This document shows positions 1-8,855 of a stretch of DNA of 64,000 nucleotides, in pieces. Every line of letters begins with the position of its first letter. Positions within the stretch are counted from its first letter, which is position 1. Source of the DNA: Melittangium boletus DSM 14713. Lineage in GTDB: Bacteria; Myxococcota; Myxococcia; Myxococcales; Myxococcaceae. Where the stretch lies: NCBI RefSeq assembly GCF_002305855.1, contig NZ_CP022163.1, positions 3,410,292-3,474,291 of the forward strand, written 5' to 3'. The notes below the pieces were generated by a model. That model worked only from the letters and a program-made list of their open reading frames with translations. It was not told where the DNA came from and did not search any database. Made by a program: the position numbers and the translations under genes.

Positions 1-219
1 CAGTACGTGCACTACATCAACGACGCGGACGCGGTGCCCACGCTCACGGGCCTGGGCGGCAGCGTGGATCCGCTCGCCTTCCTGAAGGACGCGGGCAAGG
101 GCGCCGTGGTGCACCGCTTCACCGACGGCAACGCCAACCTCATCAGCAACCACATGCTCGACACCCTGTACATGCAGCACCGGGTGCCCTTCGAGCAGGC
201 GCGCCAGAACCAGTTCTAG
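1..219 (+). CDS. Lipase-like protein, C-terminal part (5' end outside window)
   Basis: The reading frame is open from the first base, so the gene begins before the window and only about 72 codons are seen. The visible part contains HYINDADAVPTL followed by NHMLDTLY. This resembles the end of class 3 lipases, where an N-x-x-D-x-V-P segment carrying the catalytic Asp is followed by a His before the C terminus. The nucleophile Ser is not in view, so activity cannot be judged. Its TAG stop shares the tetranucleotide CTAG (216-219) with the stop of the convergent transporter gene. The family call is tentative. Confidence 0.5.
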   Translation, partial: QYVHYINDADAVPTLTGLGGSVDPLAFLKDAGKGAVVHRFTDGNANLISNHMLDTLYMQHRVPFEQARQNQF

Positions 220-1559
220 CCGCCCTCGCCCGTGAAGCGGTGCTGCTTCGCCGTGTCCCGCATGAGGACATAGACGAGCAGCGAGCAGAAGATGCAGCCG
301 GTCACGTACCAGAAGAACCAGGTCTCGCGGCCGACGTACTTGAGCCAGGTGCCCACGTACTCGGCCGTGCCTCCAAACACGGACACGGTGAGCGCGTAGG
401 GCAGTCCCACGCCCAGCGCCCGGACGCTCGCGGGAAACAGCTCCGCTTTCACCACGGCGTTGATGGACGTATAGCCAGACACGATCACCAGCGCCGTCAT
501 CACCAGCAGGAAGGCGGTGAAGGCGTCGCGCGTGTGCATCAGCGCCGTGAGCAGCGGCACGGTGCACAACGTCCCCAACAGCCCGAAGCCCATCAGCACC
601 GGCCGGCGGCCCACCCTGTCGGAGATGAAGCCGAACACGGGTTGCAGGAGCATGTAGAGGAACAGGGAGCCCACGGAGACGAGCGTGGCCTGGCTCCTCG
701 AGAGCCCCACCGTGCCCACCAGGAACTTCGGCATGTAGACGGTGTAGGTGTAGAAGGCGAGCGTGCCGCCCATGGTGAGGCCCACCACGAGGAGCAGTTC
801 CCTCGGGTGGCGCAACAGCTCGCGCATGGGGCTGTGCGGCCTGGCCTTGGCCGCCTCCTTCTGGAAGGCCTCCGTCTCCACCATGTTGCGGCGCATGTAG
901 AAGCCGAACACCGCCAGCCCGGCGCCGATGAGGAAGGGCAGCCGCCAGCCCCAGTCCTGCAACTGCGCCTCCGTGAGCACCAGGCGCTGGAGCACCAGCA
1001 GCGTCAGCGTGGCGAGCAACTGCCCCATGATGAGCGTGACGTACTGGAAGGAGCTGTAGAAGCCCCGGTGGCGCGAGGTGGCCACCTCGGTGAGGTAGGT
1101 GGCGCTGGTGCCGTACTCCCCGCCGAGTGACAGACCCTGGAGCAACCGCGCGAGGACGAGCACGAGCGGCGCCAGGAGTCCCACCTGCTCATAGGTGGGA
1201 CACACGGCGATGACGAGCGAGCCCAGGCACATCAACGACACGGACAAGGTCAGGGCGGCGCGGCGGCCGCGCAGGTCCGCGTAGAGGCCCATGACCCAGC
1301 CGCCGATGGGACGGATGAGGAAGCCGAGCGCGAAGACCCCCGCAGTGTTGAGCTGCTCGACGAGGGGGTTGTCGTGGGGGAAGAAGGACCTGGCGAAGTA
1401 CAGCGAGAAGGCCGAGTAGATGTAGAAGTCGTACCACTCGATGAGGTTGCCGACCGAGCCGCCGAAGATGGACAGCAGGCGCTGGCGGACACCGGAGGTG
1501 GTGTCGGGAAGAGGCGGATTCACCCCTCCGCTTGTAACCCAAACCTCCCCCTCCCTCAC
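216..1559 (-). CDS. MFS transporter of the metabolite:H+ symporter (KgtP/ProP-like) type
   Basis: Inner-membrane secondary transporter of about 447 residues with roughly twelve hydrophobic segments. The MFS loop motif appears twice, as ADLRGRRAAL between helices 2 and 3 and SDRVGRRPVL between helices 8 and 9. The start of helix 1 (GNLIEWYDFYIYSAF) and the LARLLQGLSLGGEYG segment are typical of the metabolite:H+ symporter subfamily, whose members move dicarboxylates, 2-oxoglutarate, proline/betaine or similar solutes. The substrate cannot be told from sequence. The listed start is a GTG; a GTG at 1523 just after a GGAGG is an alternative that removes 12 residues. It stands alone, convergent with the upstream gene and divergent from the next. 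Confidence 0.9.
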   Translation of the reverse strand: MREGEVWVTSGGVNPPLPDTTSGVRQRLLSIFGGSVGNLIEWYDFYIYSAFSLYFARSFFPHDNPLVEQLNTAGVFALGFLIRPIGGWVMGLYADLRGRRAALTLSVSLMCLGSLVIAVCPTYEQVGLLAPLVLVLARLLQGLSLGGEYGTSATYLTEVATSRHRGFYSSFQYVTLIMGQLLATLTLLVLQRLVLTEAQLQDWGWRLPFLIGAGLAVFGFYMRRNMVETEAFQKEAAKARPHSPMRELLRHPRELLLVVGLTMGGTLAFYTYTVYMPKFLVGTVGLSRSQATLVSVGSLFLYMLLQPVFGFISDRVGRRPVLMGFGLLGTLCTVPLLTALMHTRDAFTAFLLVMTALVIVSGYTSINAVVKAELFPASVRALGVGLPYALTVSVFGGTAEYVGTWLKYVGRETWFFWYVTGCIFCSLLVYVLMRDTAKQHRFTGEGG

Positions 1560-1672
1560 CCGCCGGGAGCCCGGCTGGCGGCTGACCGCCCAACCTTGAA
1601 TAATCCACGGATATCCCCGTCTTGAGGAGCAACTACCAGTTACTCCTCTTCCTCCTCGAAGGAATCCCCACC

Positions 1673-2284
1673 ATGGATCGCATCCTGTCCTCGCGGATTG
1701 TCCGCACCCTGTCGTTGGTCGCCGCGGTGACCCTCCCCGGCTGTGTCATCGAGGGAGGCCATGGCCACAACAACCTGGTCGACAACACCCCCTACTACCC
1801 GGGGTGTCCCGCCCTGGACGGCGTGGGCAACTCGGGCCTCATCGGACTGTCGTCCTATCGCGGCCACGAGGTCTCCCTCGAGTCGTACACCTTCCCCGGC
1901 GAGTACGTCCGCCACTACAAGGGCCGCGGCATCCTCGGCCCCGTGCGCTCGTCCTACGATGGGGACGACGCCACGTTCCGGATCGTCTCGGGCCTGGCCG
2001 ACAGCCGCTGCATCTCGTTCGAGTCCGCCAACTACCCGGGCTACTACCTGAACCAGAGCAACGGCGAGGTCTTCCTGGACGCATCGAGCTCCGACCTGGC
2101 CTTCGCCGAGGACGCCACGTTCTGCCCGCGGCCCGGTCTGGCGGACCCCTACGAGCTCAGCTTCGAGGCCTGCGGCTTCCCGGGCCTCTACCTCAACCAC
2201 CTCGAGGGCTACCTCTACGTCGGGGATGAGCCGGGCTACGAGTTCGAGGAGGACGCGACCTTCCTGATCGAGGCGCCCTTCTAA
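1673..2284 (+). CDS. Secreted lipoprotein with an AbfB (CBM42-like) beta-trefoil domain
   Basis: The start is ATG 1673, preceded by GAAGGA at about 8 bases; it gives a 203-residue protein with a lipoprotein signal ending LPGC (Cys24). The rest is three repeats of the type SLESYTFPGEYVRHY ... DDATFRI, SFESANYPGYYLNQ ... DATFCP and SFEACGFPGLYLNH ... DATFLI. This is the pattern of the arabinofuranosidase-B C-terminal domain, a beta-trefoil that binds arabinofuranose side chains. There is no catalytic domain, so it is probably a cell-surface carbohydrate-binding protein. It ends 9 bp from the convergent Rieske gene. Confidence 0.8.
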   Translation: MDRILSSRIVRTLSLVAAVTLPGCVIEGGHGHNNLVDNTPYYPGCPALDGVGNSGLIGLSSYRGHEVSLESYTFPGEYVRHYKGRGILGPVRSSYDGDDATFRIVSGLADSRCISFESANYPGYYLNQSNGEVFLDASSSDLAFAEDATFCPRPGLADPYELSFEACGFPGLYLNHLEGYLYVGDEPGYEFEEDATFLIEAPF

Positions 2285-2293
2285 CCCCCGGGC

Positions 2294-3481
2294 TCAAATC
2301 CAGAAGGCGATGTCGCGCTCCTCGTCCGCCGGACCCGGACCGTGACCGCCTTCCAGGAGCCAGCGGCGATAGGCCTCGATGTCCGAGTGCAAGAGGTCCG
2401 CTTCGGTGCCGGAGAAGACGCCTCCCCCGGGGCCATTGAGCAACCCCTCGCGCTGGACCTTCATGATCTCCACGTCCTGGGTAATCACCTGGGTGGTGTA
2501 CCAGCGCACCAGGGGCTTGAGGGCGTGGCCCACGAGCGAGCGCGGCAAGTCATACGGCAGCCGGTAGCTGATGGCCGTGTAGACGAGGCTGTCGGTGGGG
2601 CCGATGGGCGTGATCTGCGAGTTGATGACGAAGCCGCTGCGCTCGCCCCACAGGTAGTCCACGCGGGTGATGTTGGGCGCGACGTAGTGGTCCGTGTGGA
2701 CCATGGGCATTCCGCTCGGGTTGAAGAGACGGCCGAGCCCCGACACCGTGTCCTGCTCCTGCTTGTAGGTGACGAGCACACTGCCCTCGGAGCGCTTCAC
2801 CGTGGCGGGCACGCGCTTGCGCGCCGTGTTCCGGAACCACCCCTCGTGGACGAAGACCGTGTGCGGCACGTCCATGAAGTTCTCCACCAGGTTCGTCACC
2901 CCGTTGGGGAAGCGCGTCACCATGAAGTAGACGCTCCACTCGGGCTGGCCCCAGAACGGCACCCGGAAGGCGGGACGGCGGGCGCGCTGGGAGTCCCCTC
3001 CCATGAAGACGAACACCAGCCCGTCCTGCTCCAGCGTGTCGAAGCGCTGCAACCGGCCCAGGTCACACGGCCGCACCTGGAGGCCCGCGCGCGCATGGCC
3101 CCTGGCGTCGAGCGATTCACCGCACTGGGACGGCCCGAGTGACGGCACCTCCACCACCGCGCCCGAGCCGTCATACACCCAGCCATGGTACGGGCAGCCC
3201 AGGCGCCCATCGAAGACGGCTCCGGCGGACAGGCGCGCGTTGCGGTGCAGACACCGGTCGCGCAGGGCCACGGGCCGACCGTGCTCGTCGCGGAAGAGCA
3301 CCACGTTCGTCCCGAAGAACGTGCGCGCCAGGGGGGCACGCGAGGTGAGCTCCGTGGAGAGACACGCCACGTACCAGTAGTCCTTGAGCGCGCCGCAGCG
3401 GGTGAGGTCCGCCTCGGCGTCCAGGTCCACGGTGGGGGCCGGAGCCGGCGCGAGCGGCGGCACGTCGCGGGGATTCCTCAT
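2294..3481 (-). CDS. Rieske non-heme iron oxygenase, alpha subunit type
   Basis: 395 residues. The N-terminal Rieske [2Fe-2S] site is complete: C77-x-H79, then C96-x2-H99 in CPYHGW. The mononuclear iron site follows as NFMDVPHTVFVH (Asp204, His207, His212). The length and single-chain layout fit oxygenases of the VanA/dicamba-monooxygenase/PaO class, which take electrons from a separate reductase to hydroxylate or demethylate small aromatic or cyclic substrates. The ATG overlaps the upstream GH3 stop as ATGA, so the gene is the last of a coupled four-gene operon. No reductase lies beside it; a VanB-like reductase at 49246-50217 is a possible but unproven partner. Substrate unknown. Confidence 0.88.
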   Translation of the reverse strand: MRNPRDVPPLAPAPAPTVDLDAEADLTRCGALKDYWYVACLSTELTSRAPLARTFFGTNVVLFRDEHGRPVALRDRCLHRNARLSAGAVFDGRLGCPYHGWVYDGSGAVVEVPSLGPSQCGESLDARGHARAGLQVRPCDLGRLQRFDTLEQDGLVFVFMGGDSQRARRPAFRVPFWGQPEWSVYFMVTRFPNGVTNLVENFMDVPHTVFVHEGWFRNTARKRVPATVKRSEGSVLVTYKQEQDTVSGLGRLFNPSGMPMVHTDHYVAPNITRVDYLWGERSGFVINSQITPIGPTDSLVYTAISYRLPYDLPRSLVGHALKPLVRWYTTQVITQDVEIMKVQREGLLNGPGGGVFSGTEADLLHSDIEAYRRWLLEGGHGPGPADEERDIAFWI

Positions 3482-5130
3482 GAGCGGGGCATTCCTTGTT
3501 GGGTGAACCAGGCCGTCCAACCGGGCTGCCGGTGGAGGTCCGCGGGTTTGATGTCTCCGGCCCGCTGGCCGAGCGCGATGCAGCGGGCCTCGTAGCGGCG
3601 CACGCCGTCGGTGACGCGCAGCACGCGCAGGGGCCCGAGCTGGCCGAGCTCGCGCGCGTAGCGGTAGTGGAAGCCTTCGCACAGGACGTTCTCCAGCGCG
3701 TGGGCGGCCTCCTCCAGGCGCGTCTCGGGCGCGTCCGTGTCCAGGAAGAGCCGGTACGCGGGCGGCGCGGAGGCCATCCACTCGGGTGCCATCATGGCGA
3801 AGGCCGGACGTTGGCCGAACAATCCCGGCAGCGTGGCGGCGAGCACGTGGGAGACGCGGGTGGCGGCCAGCTTCTCGCCGACCAGATCACACACGGAGTC
3901 GGCGCGGCCCAGGAAGCGCAGGCAGGGCGTGGCGCGGTGGAAGCCCTCGACCCGGACCAGGTCCCCCAACTGATAGCGCAGCAGTCCGCCGGACGTGGAC
4001 ATCACGACGGAGTAGGTGCGCCCCGTCTCCAACTCATGGGCCAGGCGGGGACGCGCACCAGGGTGCTCGGGGTCGACGAACTCGAAGAAGTGGCTGCGCA
4101 CGGCGAGCACCGGCGCGGGGGCGGCGAAGAGCGGCAGCGTGACCACCCCCTCGGTGGCGAGCAGCCCCTTGCCCTGCACCTCGACGCCCGGGAAGTGACG
4201 GCGCGCGGCGTCCACGGCATGCGCCGCCTGGGCATCCGTCCACATGCTCAGCAGCGCGAGCCGGGGCCAGAGCACGGAACCTCTCGCGTCCAAGCGCAAC
4301 GCCTCGCGGAGCACCCGGGCCCGCTCCGGCTGGGGCGTGAAGCGCATGCGCGACAACGCCTCCTTCACCTCCACGCTGTCCGGCACCGGGGGCCGGCACA
4401 CCCCGCGCTCCAGGTCCTCCGCCAGGCGCTCGCCGTGCCGCTCCAGCGCATCCATCAGCAGCGAGAGGAAGCTCGGGTTCCACACACTGAGGAAGGCCAG
4501 GTCCGCGCGGGCCACGAGGAACCAGAGCGTCACGTACCGGCACGACTCCACGTCCGGCAGCAGCGCCACGGCCCCAGGCACGGCGAACACACGCGCGAGC
4601 AGCGGTTGCAGGGGACGGGGGAAGTACGCCGAGTCCTCCACGCTGCCCACGGGTGTGCCGCCCGGAGTCCGACCCTGCTTGCGGCCGATGGGCGAGATGG
4701 ACCAGTAGCTCGGACCGGCGCGGACCGCCGGGCGCGCGTGCAGCACGTCGAACAGCATCGGCGCGAGCCCGTGGTGGAACTCGCTCAGCAGGCCCCGGGT
4801 GACGGGAATGTACTTGGACGCACCCGAGGAACCCCCCGAGGGCTCGAAGCGCAACAACGGCTCGCGGGTGAGCACGCGCGGCGCTCCCGCCTTGAGGGCC
4901 TCGATGTCCGCGAGCACCGAATCCGGAGTGGCGAGGGGCACCGCGTCCTGGAACTCGCGCGCGGTGCGCACGCGCGGGAAGCCCCGCACCCGCTCCGCCT
5001 GCGCGGTGCCCTGGACGGCGGCGAGGACGCGAGACAGACACCCGGCCTGGGCCCGCTCGGGACGCGCGAGCGCCCGGTGGAAGCGCAGCGCCGAGAGGGA
5101 CTGGGCCGCCATCAGGCCCGACAACATCAT
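3478..5130 (-). CDS. GH3-family acyl-acid-amido synthetase
   Basis: 550 residues from the ATG at 5130, which overlaps the stop of the upstream gene; a longer frame exists but would run through that gene. GH3 enzymes belong to the adenylate-forming superfamily: they activate a carboxylic acid with ATP and join it to an amino acid. The P-loop-like ATP motif is seen as EPSGGSSGASKYIPVT (about residues 94-110), and the second conserved block as STSGGLLRYQLGDLV (about 375-390). GH3 proteins are best known from plant auxin and jasmonate conjugation; bacterial members are less studied. Its place between a GNAT-like protein and a Rieske oxygenase suggests a pathway that conjugates and oxidises an acid. 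Confidence 0.85.
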   Translation of the reverse strand: MMLSGLMAAQSLSALRFHRALARPERAQAGCLSRVLAAVQGTAQAERVRGFPRVRTAREFQDAVPLATPDSVLADIEALKAGAPRVLTREPLLRFEPSGGSSGASKYIPVTRGLLSEFHHGLAPMLFDVLHARPAVRAGPSYWSISPIGRKQGRTPGGTPVGSVEDSAYFPRPLQPLLARVFAVPGAVALLPDVESCRYVTLWFLVARADLAFLSVWNPSFLSLLMDALERHGERLAEDLERGVCRPPVPDSVEVKEALSRMRFTPQPERARVLREALRLDARGSVLWPRLALLSMWTDAQAAHAVDAARRHFPGVEVQGKGLLATEGVVTLPLFAAPAPVLAVRSHFFEFVDPEHPGARPRLAHELETGRTYSVVMSTSGGLLRYQLGDLVRVEGFHRATPCLRFLGRADSVCDLVGEKLAATRVSHVLAATLPGLFGQRPAFAMMAPEWMASAPPAYRLFLDTDAPETRLEEAAHALENVLCEGFHYRYARELGQLGPLRVLRVTDGVRRYEARCIALGQRAGDIKPADLHRQPGWTAWFTQQGMPRS

Positions 5131-5900
5131 GCCCGCGCTCCCACGCCCATCCACCGCAGGCCCCGGCGCATCCACAGGCGCACCTGCTTCACCAGGAAGC
5201 CCGTCAGCGCCCAGGCCACGTCCCTCGCGCGCAGCTCCGCGAGACACACCAGCTCCTCGCCCTCCACGTGGCCGGGGTTGCGCCGCGCGAAGTAGCCGAT
5301 GTGCGGATGGCTCGCCGCCTCGCGATCAATGGGAGACACGCCCTCGCGCACCCGGTAGTGCGCGTCCGAGAAGCGCACCGTGCCCCGCTCCGCATCGAAC
5401 TGCTCGCCGAACCAGCGCGAGGTCAAACCGCTCAGGAACGCCAGCCGCTCGGCGGGCGGCTGCCAGTCATGGCGCGGCACGGTGCGGGGGAAGTGGTTCA
5501 CCGCCAGCAGGTAGGTCTTGTACCCGGCGCTCAAGAGCAACCAGAACAGCGGACGCAAGGGGCGGCGCAGCTTGCGCTGGAGCAGGAAGCGCGTGAAGCG
5601 GACCTGCAACTCCTTCTGTCCCCAGTAGTCGGGATGGATGACGGTGTCGCCGGAGAAGATGATCTCCACCGCGCGGCCCTCCATCCGTTCCTCGACGACG
5701 CGCAGGGTGCTGAAGCCCACCAGCTCCCCCGAGCGCCGCGCGGACAACAGGATGACGTACTGCTTGTCGGCCAGATCCCGGGTGAAGCGCTCGGCGCTGA
5801 CGCCCGCGTAGCACACCTGCATCAGGGAGAGCATCTGCGCGCGCTGCCGCTCGGTGAGCGCGTCCCGGGCCACCGTGGCCCCCTTCAAGGCGGAAAACAT
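5127..5900 (-). CDS. GNAT-like acyltransferase, uncharacterised
   Basis: 257 residues. The N-terminal half has the feel of a GNAT fold: an opening helix, the strand YVILLSARRSGELVGFSTLRV, then VEIIFSGDTVIHPDYWGQKEL, where the usual acetyl-CoA pyrophosphate loop would lie. The canonical Q/RxxGxG/A loop is not clearly present, so activity is uncertain. A hydrophobic stretch (RPLFWLLLSAGYKTYLLAV) and a basic C terminus suggest membrane contact. It lies 15 bp downstream of the UnbU-UnbV-like gene and overlaps the GH3 gene by ATGATG, so the four genes are almost surely co-transcribed. Confidence 0.6.
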   Translation of the reverse strand: MFSALKGATVARDALTERQRAQMLSLMQVCYAGVSAERFTRDLADKQYVILLSARRSGELVGFSTLRVVEERMEGRAVEIIFSGDTVIHPDYWGQKELQVRFTRFLLQRKLRRPLRPLFWLLLSAGYKTYLLAVNHFPRTVPRHDWQPPAERLAFLSGLTSRWFGEQFDAERGTVRFSDAHYRVREGVSPIDREAASHPHIGYFARRNPGHVEGEELVCLAELRARDVAWALTGFLVKQVRLWMRRGLRWMGVGARA

Positions 5901-5915
5901 GGGTGTGCCGTCTCC

Positions 5916-8744
5916 TCAGTGGCTGTCGAGCAGGGTCGCCGTGGTGGAGGCCTGACGGATGACGTGGTAGCGGTCGGCGTCGAGCCGCACCTGCTGCACC
6001 TCGCCCCCATACCAGTGGAGGGTGGCCGTCACGGGCCCCGCGTAGGTGCCCAGACCGAAGTGCATGCGCGGATCCGCCGACGCCCCCAGGCCTCCGAGCA
6101 ACCCCATCTCCTGGACCTGCTCCACGCGCTGGCCCTCGTGCTCGTAGGACACGACGACCCGGGTCCCCACGGCGGCGCGGCTCGTGTGCGCGCCATGGCC
6201 CTCGAGCGACAGGCCCACGAAGTGCGCCGCGTCCCGCCCCGGTCCCTCCATCAAGGTGTTGCGGTAGACGGACACCGGCCCGTGCTGATTGGTGATGACG
6301 GCATCCAGGTCTCCATCGTCATCCAGGTCCGCGAGCAGCACGCCGCGCGAGTTGTCCGGCGCATCCAGGCCCAGCTCCCGGGCCACGTCCACGAAGTGGC
6401 CGGGCTTCTGGTCGCCGAGGTTCATGTACGCGCGCCGCGCCTCGTTCGGGTAGACGGTGCGCCCGCGGATGTCGCCCCACTTGTCCGCGTACGTGTGCAC
6501 CTCGGGACCGGACTGCATCAACTTGTGGTTGATGTACCAATAGTCCTTGCGGCCCGAGTCGATGAGGTGATCCAACCGGTCATCGAGGTGGCCATTGGCC
6601 TGCACCAGATCCGGCCAGCCATCGTTGTCCAGGTCTCCCGCCGCCGCGCCCCAGCCAAAGCGCTGCTCGTTGAGCGCGCCCCGGAACGTGGCCTCGTCCT
6701 TGAACACGGGGACGAATGGATCCTCGCCCTTGGACAGCATCCACAGGAGGCTGCCCTCGGCCTGGAGCGAGTGGTGCACGTTGGACACGTAGACGTCCAG
6801 CCAGCCGTTGCGATCGAAGTCGGCCACGCTCGAGTTCATGCCCTTGTAGGTGTCCTTGCCAATCTGGCCGAACAGCGAGCCCCGGACGCGGCGGAAGTGA
6901 CGGCCCTGCTCGTTGAGGTACACCTCGTCCGGACCGAAGTCGTTGGCGATGTACAGGTCCGTCCACCCGTCCTGGTTCAGGTCCACCGTGCTGACGGCGA
7001 GCGACCAGCGCGTCTCCTGGAGCCCGAGCGCGGCCGAGTCCAGCTTCTCGAAGGTGCCATCGCCCCGGCCCCGGTAGAGCGCGTTGAGCCCACCGTTGTC
7101 GGCGTCATGCCAGCCGTTGTGCATGAAGCGCAGCATGCGGCGGTCATCGGGGTACTCGGGCTCGGGCAGCTTGAAGAGGTTGAAGGGCGTGGGCGTGGCG
7201 TAGCCCGGCAGGTGCGTGGTGAGGGCGTTGGCCACGAAGAGATCCAGGTGCCCGTCCCGATCGAAGTCGAGCATCGTCACGGCGATGCTCACCGAGTGGT
7301 CTCCCACGCCGGCCTTCGTGGTGACGTCCTCGAAGGTGGCGCTGCCCGTCTCGCGCAGCATGTTGCGCAAGAGCCGCGAGGGACCGAACGCCACGGCGAT
7401 GGCCAGGTCCTGATCCCCATCCCCGTCGTAGTCCACGAAGGTGCCGCCCGAGGCGGTGCCCTCGCGGGTGTAGTTCGCGGCGATGGCGTCCAGGATGGGC
7501 ATCCGCACGCGCTCGAAGCGCAGGTCCCCCAGGTTGCGGAAGAGCGCCGCGCGATCCCCCTCGGCCTTGAGCGGATTGGCGAGGAACAGGTCCAACTTCC
7601 CGTCCCCATCGAAGTCCCCGGCGGCCACCGCGTCGCCCACGCTCAGCACCCACTTGGACACGTGCAGCACGCGGGGATCCACGTGCGTGAGCACGTCCCC
7701 CATGGTGGAGCCCAGCCCCGTGTGCGAGGCCTCCAGGCGCTCCATGTGGAAGGGGAGCGGGCGCGCGTGCTGGGTGGGCGCCACGACGAACACGTAGCCC
7801 GCGGCGAGCGCCACGCCCAGGCCGCCCACCGCCCCGAGGCGCTTGAGCGGACCGGGGGACACGAGGCCCGCGAGGTAGTCCCGGGCTCCTTTTCGCCACA
7901 GGGCCCGGCCGTGCAGGAAGAGGAAGCGCGCCGTGGCGCACGTGAGCGCCGCGTAGAAGAAGGTGAAGACGCTCTCCTTGAGGTGGAGCACCAGGTCCAC
8001 CAGTGTGAGCGCGAACGCGAGGATGACCTGATCCCGGGGCCGCTTGGGCGACGTGCCCGGGTCGGTGATCATATAGAAGGTGAAGATGAAGAACGGCGGC
8101 GAGCCCAGCGTGCCCAGGAAGAGCACTTCCGGAGGCAGGTGGTGGCGCATGATGTACGCGCGCAGGGCCGTCTGCAGGGCGTAGAAGCCGAGGAAGCTCA
8201 CCACCAGCCACGCGCGGCCCACGCGGAAGAAGAAGAGCACCAGCGCCGCCATGAGGATGAAGGCGCTGAGCGCCACCTCGCCATTGGCCCACTGGTAGGC
8301 GGGCGCCGCGGTGATGAGCTCGCGCGTGAAGAGCAGCGACGTGGCCACGCCGAACATGGACGGGTTGAAGACGTGGCGGCCCTCGAAGGTGAGCACGTAC
8401 TTGGAGCCGATGGTGAGCCACACCGGCAAGAGCAGCAGCCAGCTCGAGTGGGAGTAGTTGAGCAGGAGCGCCAGCGAGCAACACGAGATGTACGCGCTGA
8501 GTGGAAACACCTTCTCGCGGCGCAAGAGCCAGGTGAGCCCCGCGTCCAGCACGCTGCCACTCACGACGATGGCGGCCATCTGCGCGGGGCTGCGGTTGAA
8601 GCCGAAGAAGGAAAAGCCCAGCACACCGTACAGGGTGAGGATGGCCGCGAAGGGCAGGCGCGGATCATTCCAACGGGGCCAGATCCACCCCCACCGAAGG
8701 GCCTGGGGCCGCACCGGGTGTGCTATCGACTGCTCGGCATTCAT
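5916..8744 (-). CDS. UnbU-UnbV-like fusion: RnfD-type membrane domain + FG-GAP repeats + ASPIC/UnbV domain
   Basis: 942 residues from ATG 8744, with GGAGG about 10 bases upstream. Residues 1 to about 315 form a polytopic membrane domain resembling RnfD/NqrB, with the segment GRHVFNPSMFGV and a TDPGTSPKRP loop near the position where that family binds flavin. From about residue 370, at least seven FG-GAP/VCBS-type repeats carry calcium-loop cores (GDFDGDGKLDLF, VDYDGDGDQDLA, LDFDRDGHLDLF, GDLDNDGWPDLV, ADLDDDGDLDAV). About the last 90 residues match the ASPIC/UnbV type (VGTRVVVSYEHEG ... MHFGLG). UnbU (RnfD-like) and UnbV are separate proteins in enediyne clusters; here both parts are one chain. 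First gene of the operon with GNAT-like, GH3 and Rieske genes. Its role is unknown; electron transfer or display of the repeat domain outside the membrane are guesses. Confidence 0.8.
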   Translation of the reverse strand: MNAEQSIAHPVRPQALRWGWIWPRWNDPRLPFAAILTLYGVLGFSFFGFNRSPAQMAAIVVSGSVLDAGLTWLLRREKVFPLSAYISCCSLALLLNYSHSSWLLLLPVWLTIGSKYVLTFEGRHVFNPSMFGVATSLLFTRELITAAPAYQWANGEVALSAFILMAALVLFFFRVGRAWLVVSFLGFYALQTALRAYIMRHHLPPEVLFLGTLGSPPFFIFTFYMITDPGTSPKRPRDQVILAFALTLVDLVLHLKESVFTFFYAALTCATARFLFLHGRALWRKGARDYLAGLVSPGPLKRLGAVGGLGVALAAGYVFVVAPTQHARPLPFHMERLEASHTGLGSTMGDVLTHVDPRVLHVSKWVLSVGDAVAAGDFDGDGKLDLFLANPLKAEGDRAALFRNLGDLRFERVRMPILDAIAANYTREGTASGGTFVDYDGDGDQDLAIAVAFGPSRLLRNMLRETGSATFEDVTTKAGVGDHSVSIAVTMLDFDRDGHLDLFVANALTTHLPGYATPTPFNLFKLPEPEYPDDRRMLRFMHNGWHDADNGGLNALYRGRGDGTFEKLDSAALGLQETRWSLAVSTVDLNQDGWTDLYIANDFGPDEVYLNEQGRHFRRVRGSLFGQIGKDTYKGMNSSVADFDRNGWLDVYVSNVHHSLQAEGSLLWMLSKGEDPFVPVFKDEATFRGALNEQRFGWGAAAGDLDNDGWPDLVQANGHLDDRLDHLIDSGRKDYWYINHKLMQSGPEVHTYADKWGDIRGRTVYPNEARRAYMNLGDQKPGHFVDVARELGLDAPDNSRGVLLADLDDDGDLDAVITNQHGPVSVYRNTLMEGPGRDAAHFVGLSLEGHGAHTSRAAVGTRVVVSYEHEGQRVEQVQEMGLLGGLGASADPRMHFGLGTYAGPVTATLHWYGGEVQQVRLDADRYHVIRQASTTATLLDSH

Positions 8745-8855
8745 GATGGGGCGCCTCCGAAGCGCGCGGCGAGACTGCCGTGACCCCGTCCCCCTGTCCA
8801 GGCCGCCCGGGACTTGCATCCACCCTCGCGAGCCTGCTCACCATCCGGGCCTCAC

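Noticed and set aside
5268..8783. Very long plus-strand reading frame opposite the UnbU-UnbV-like gene
   Set aside because: Its translation is rich in His, Gln, Arg and Val with no motif, the usual mirror of a high-GC gene; the minus strand has clear domains.
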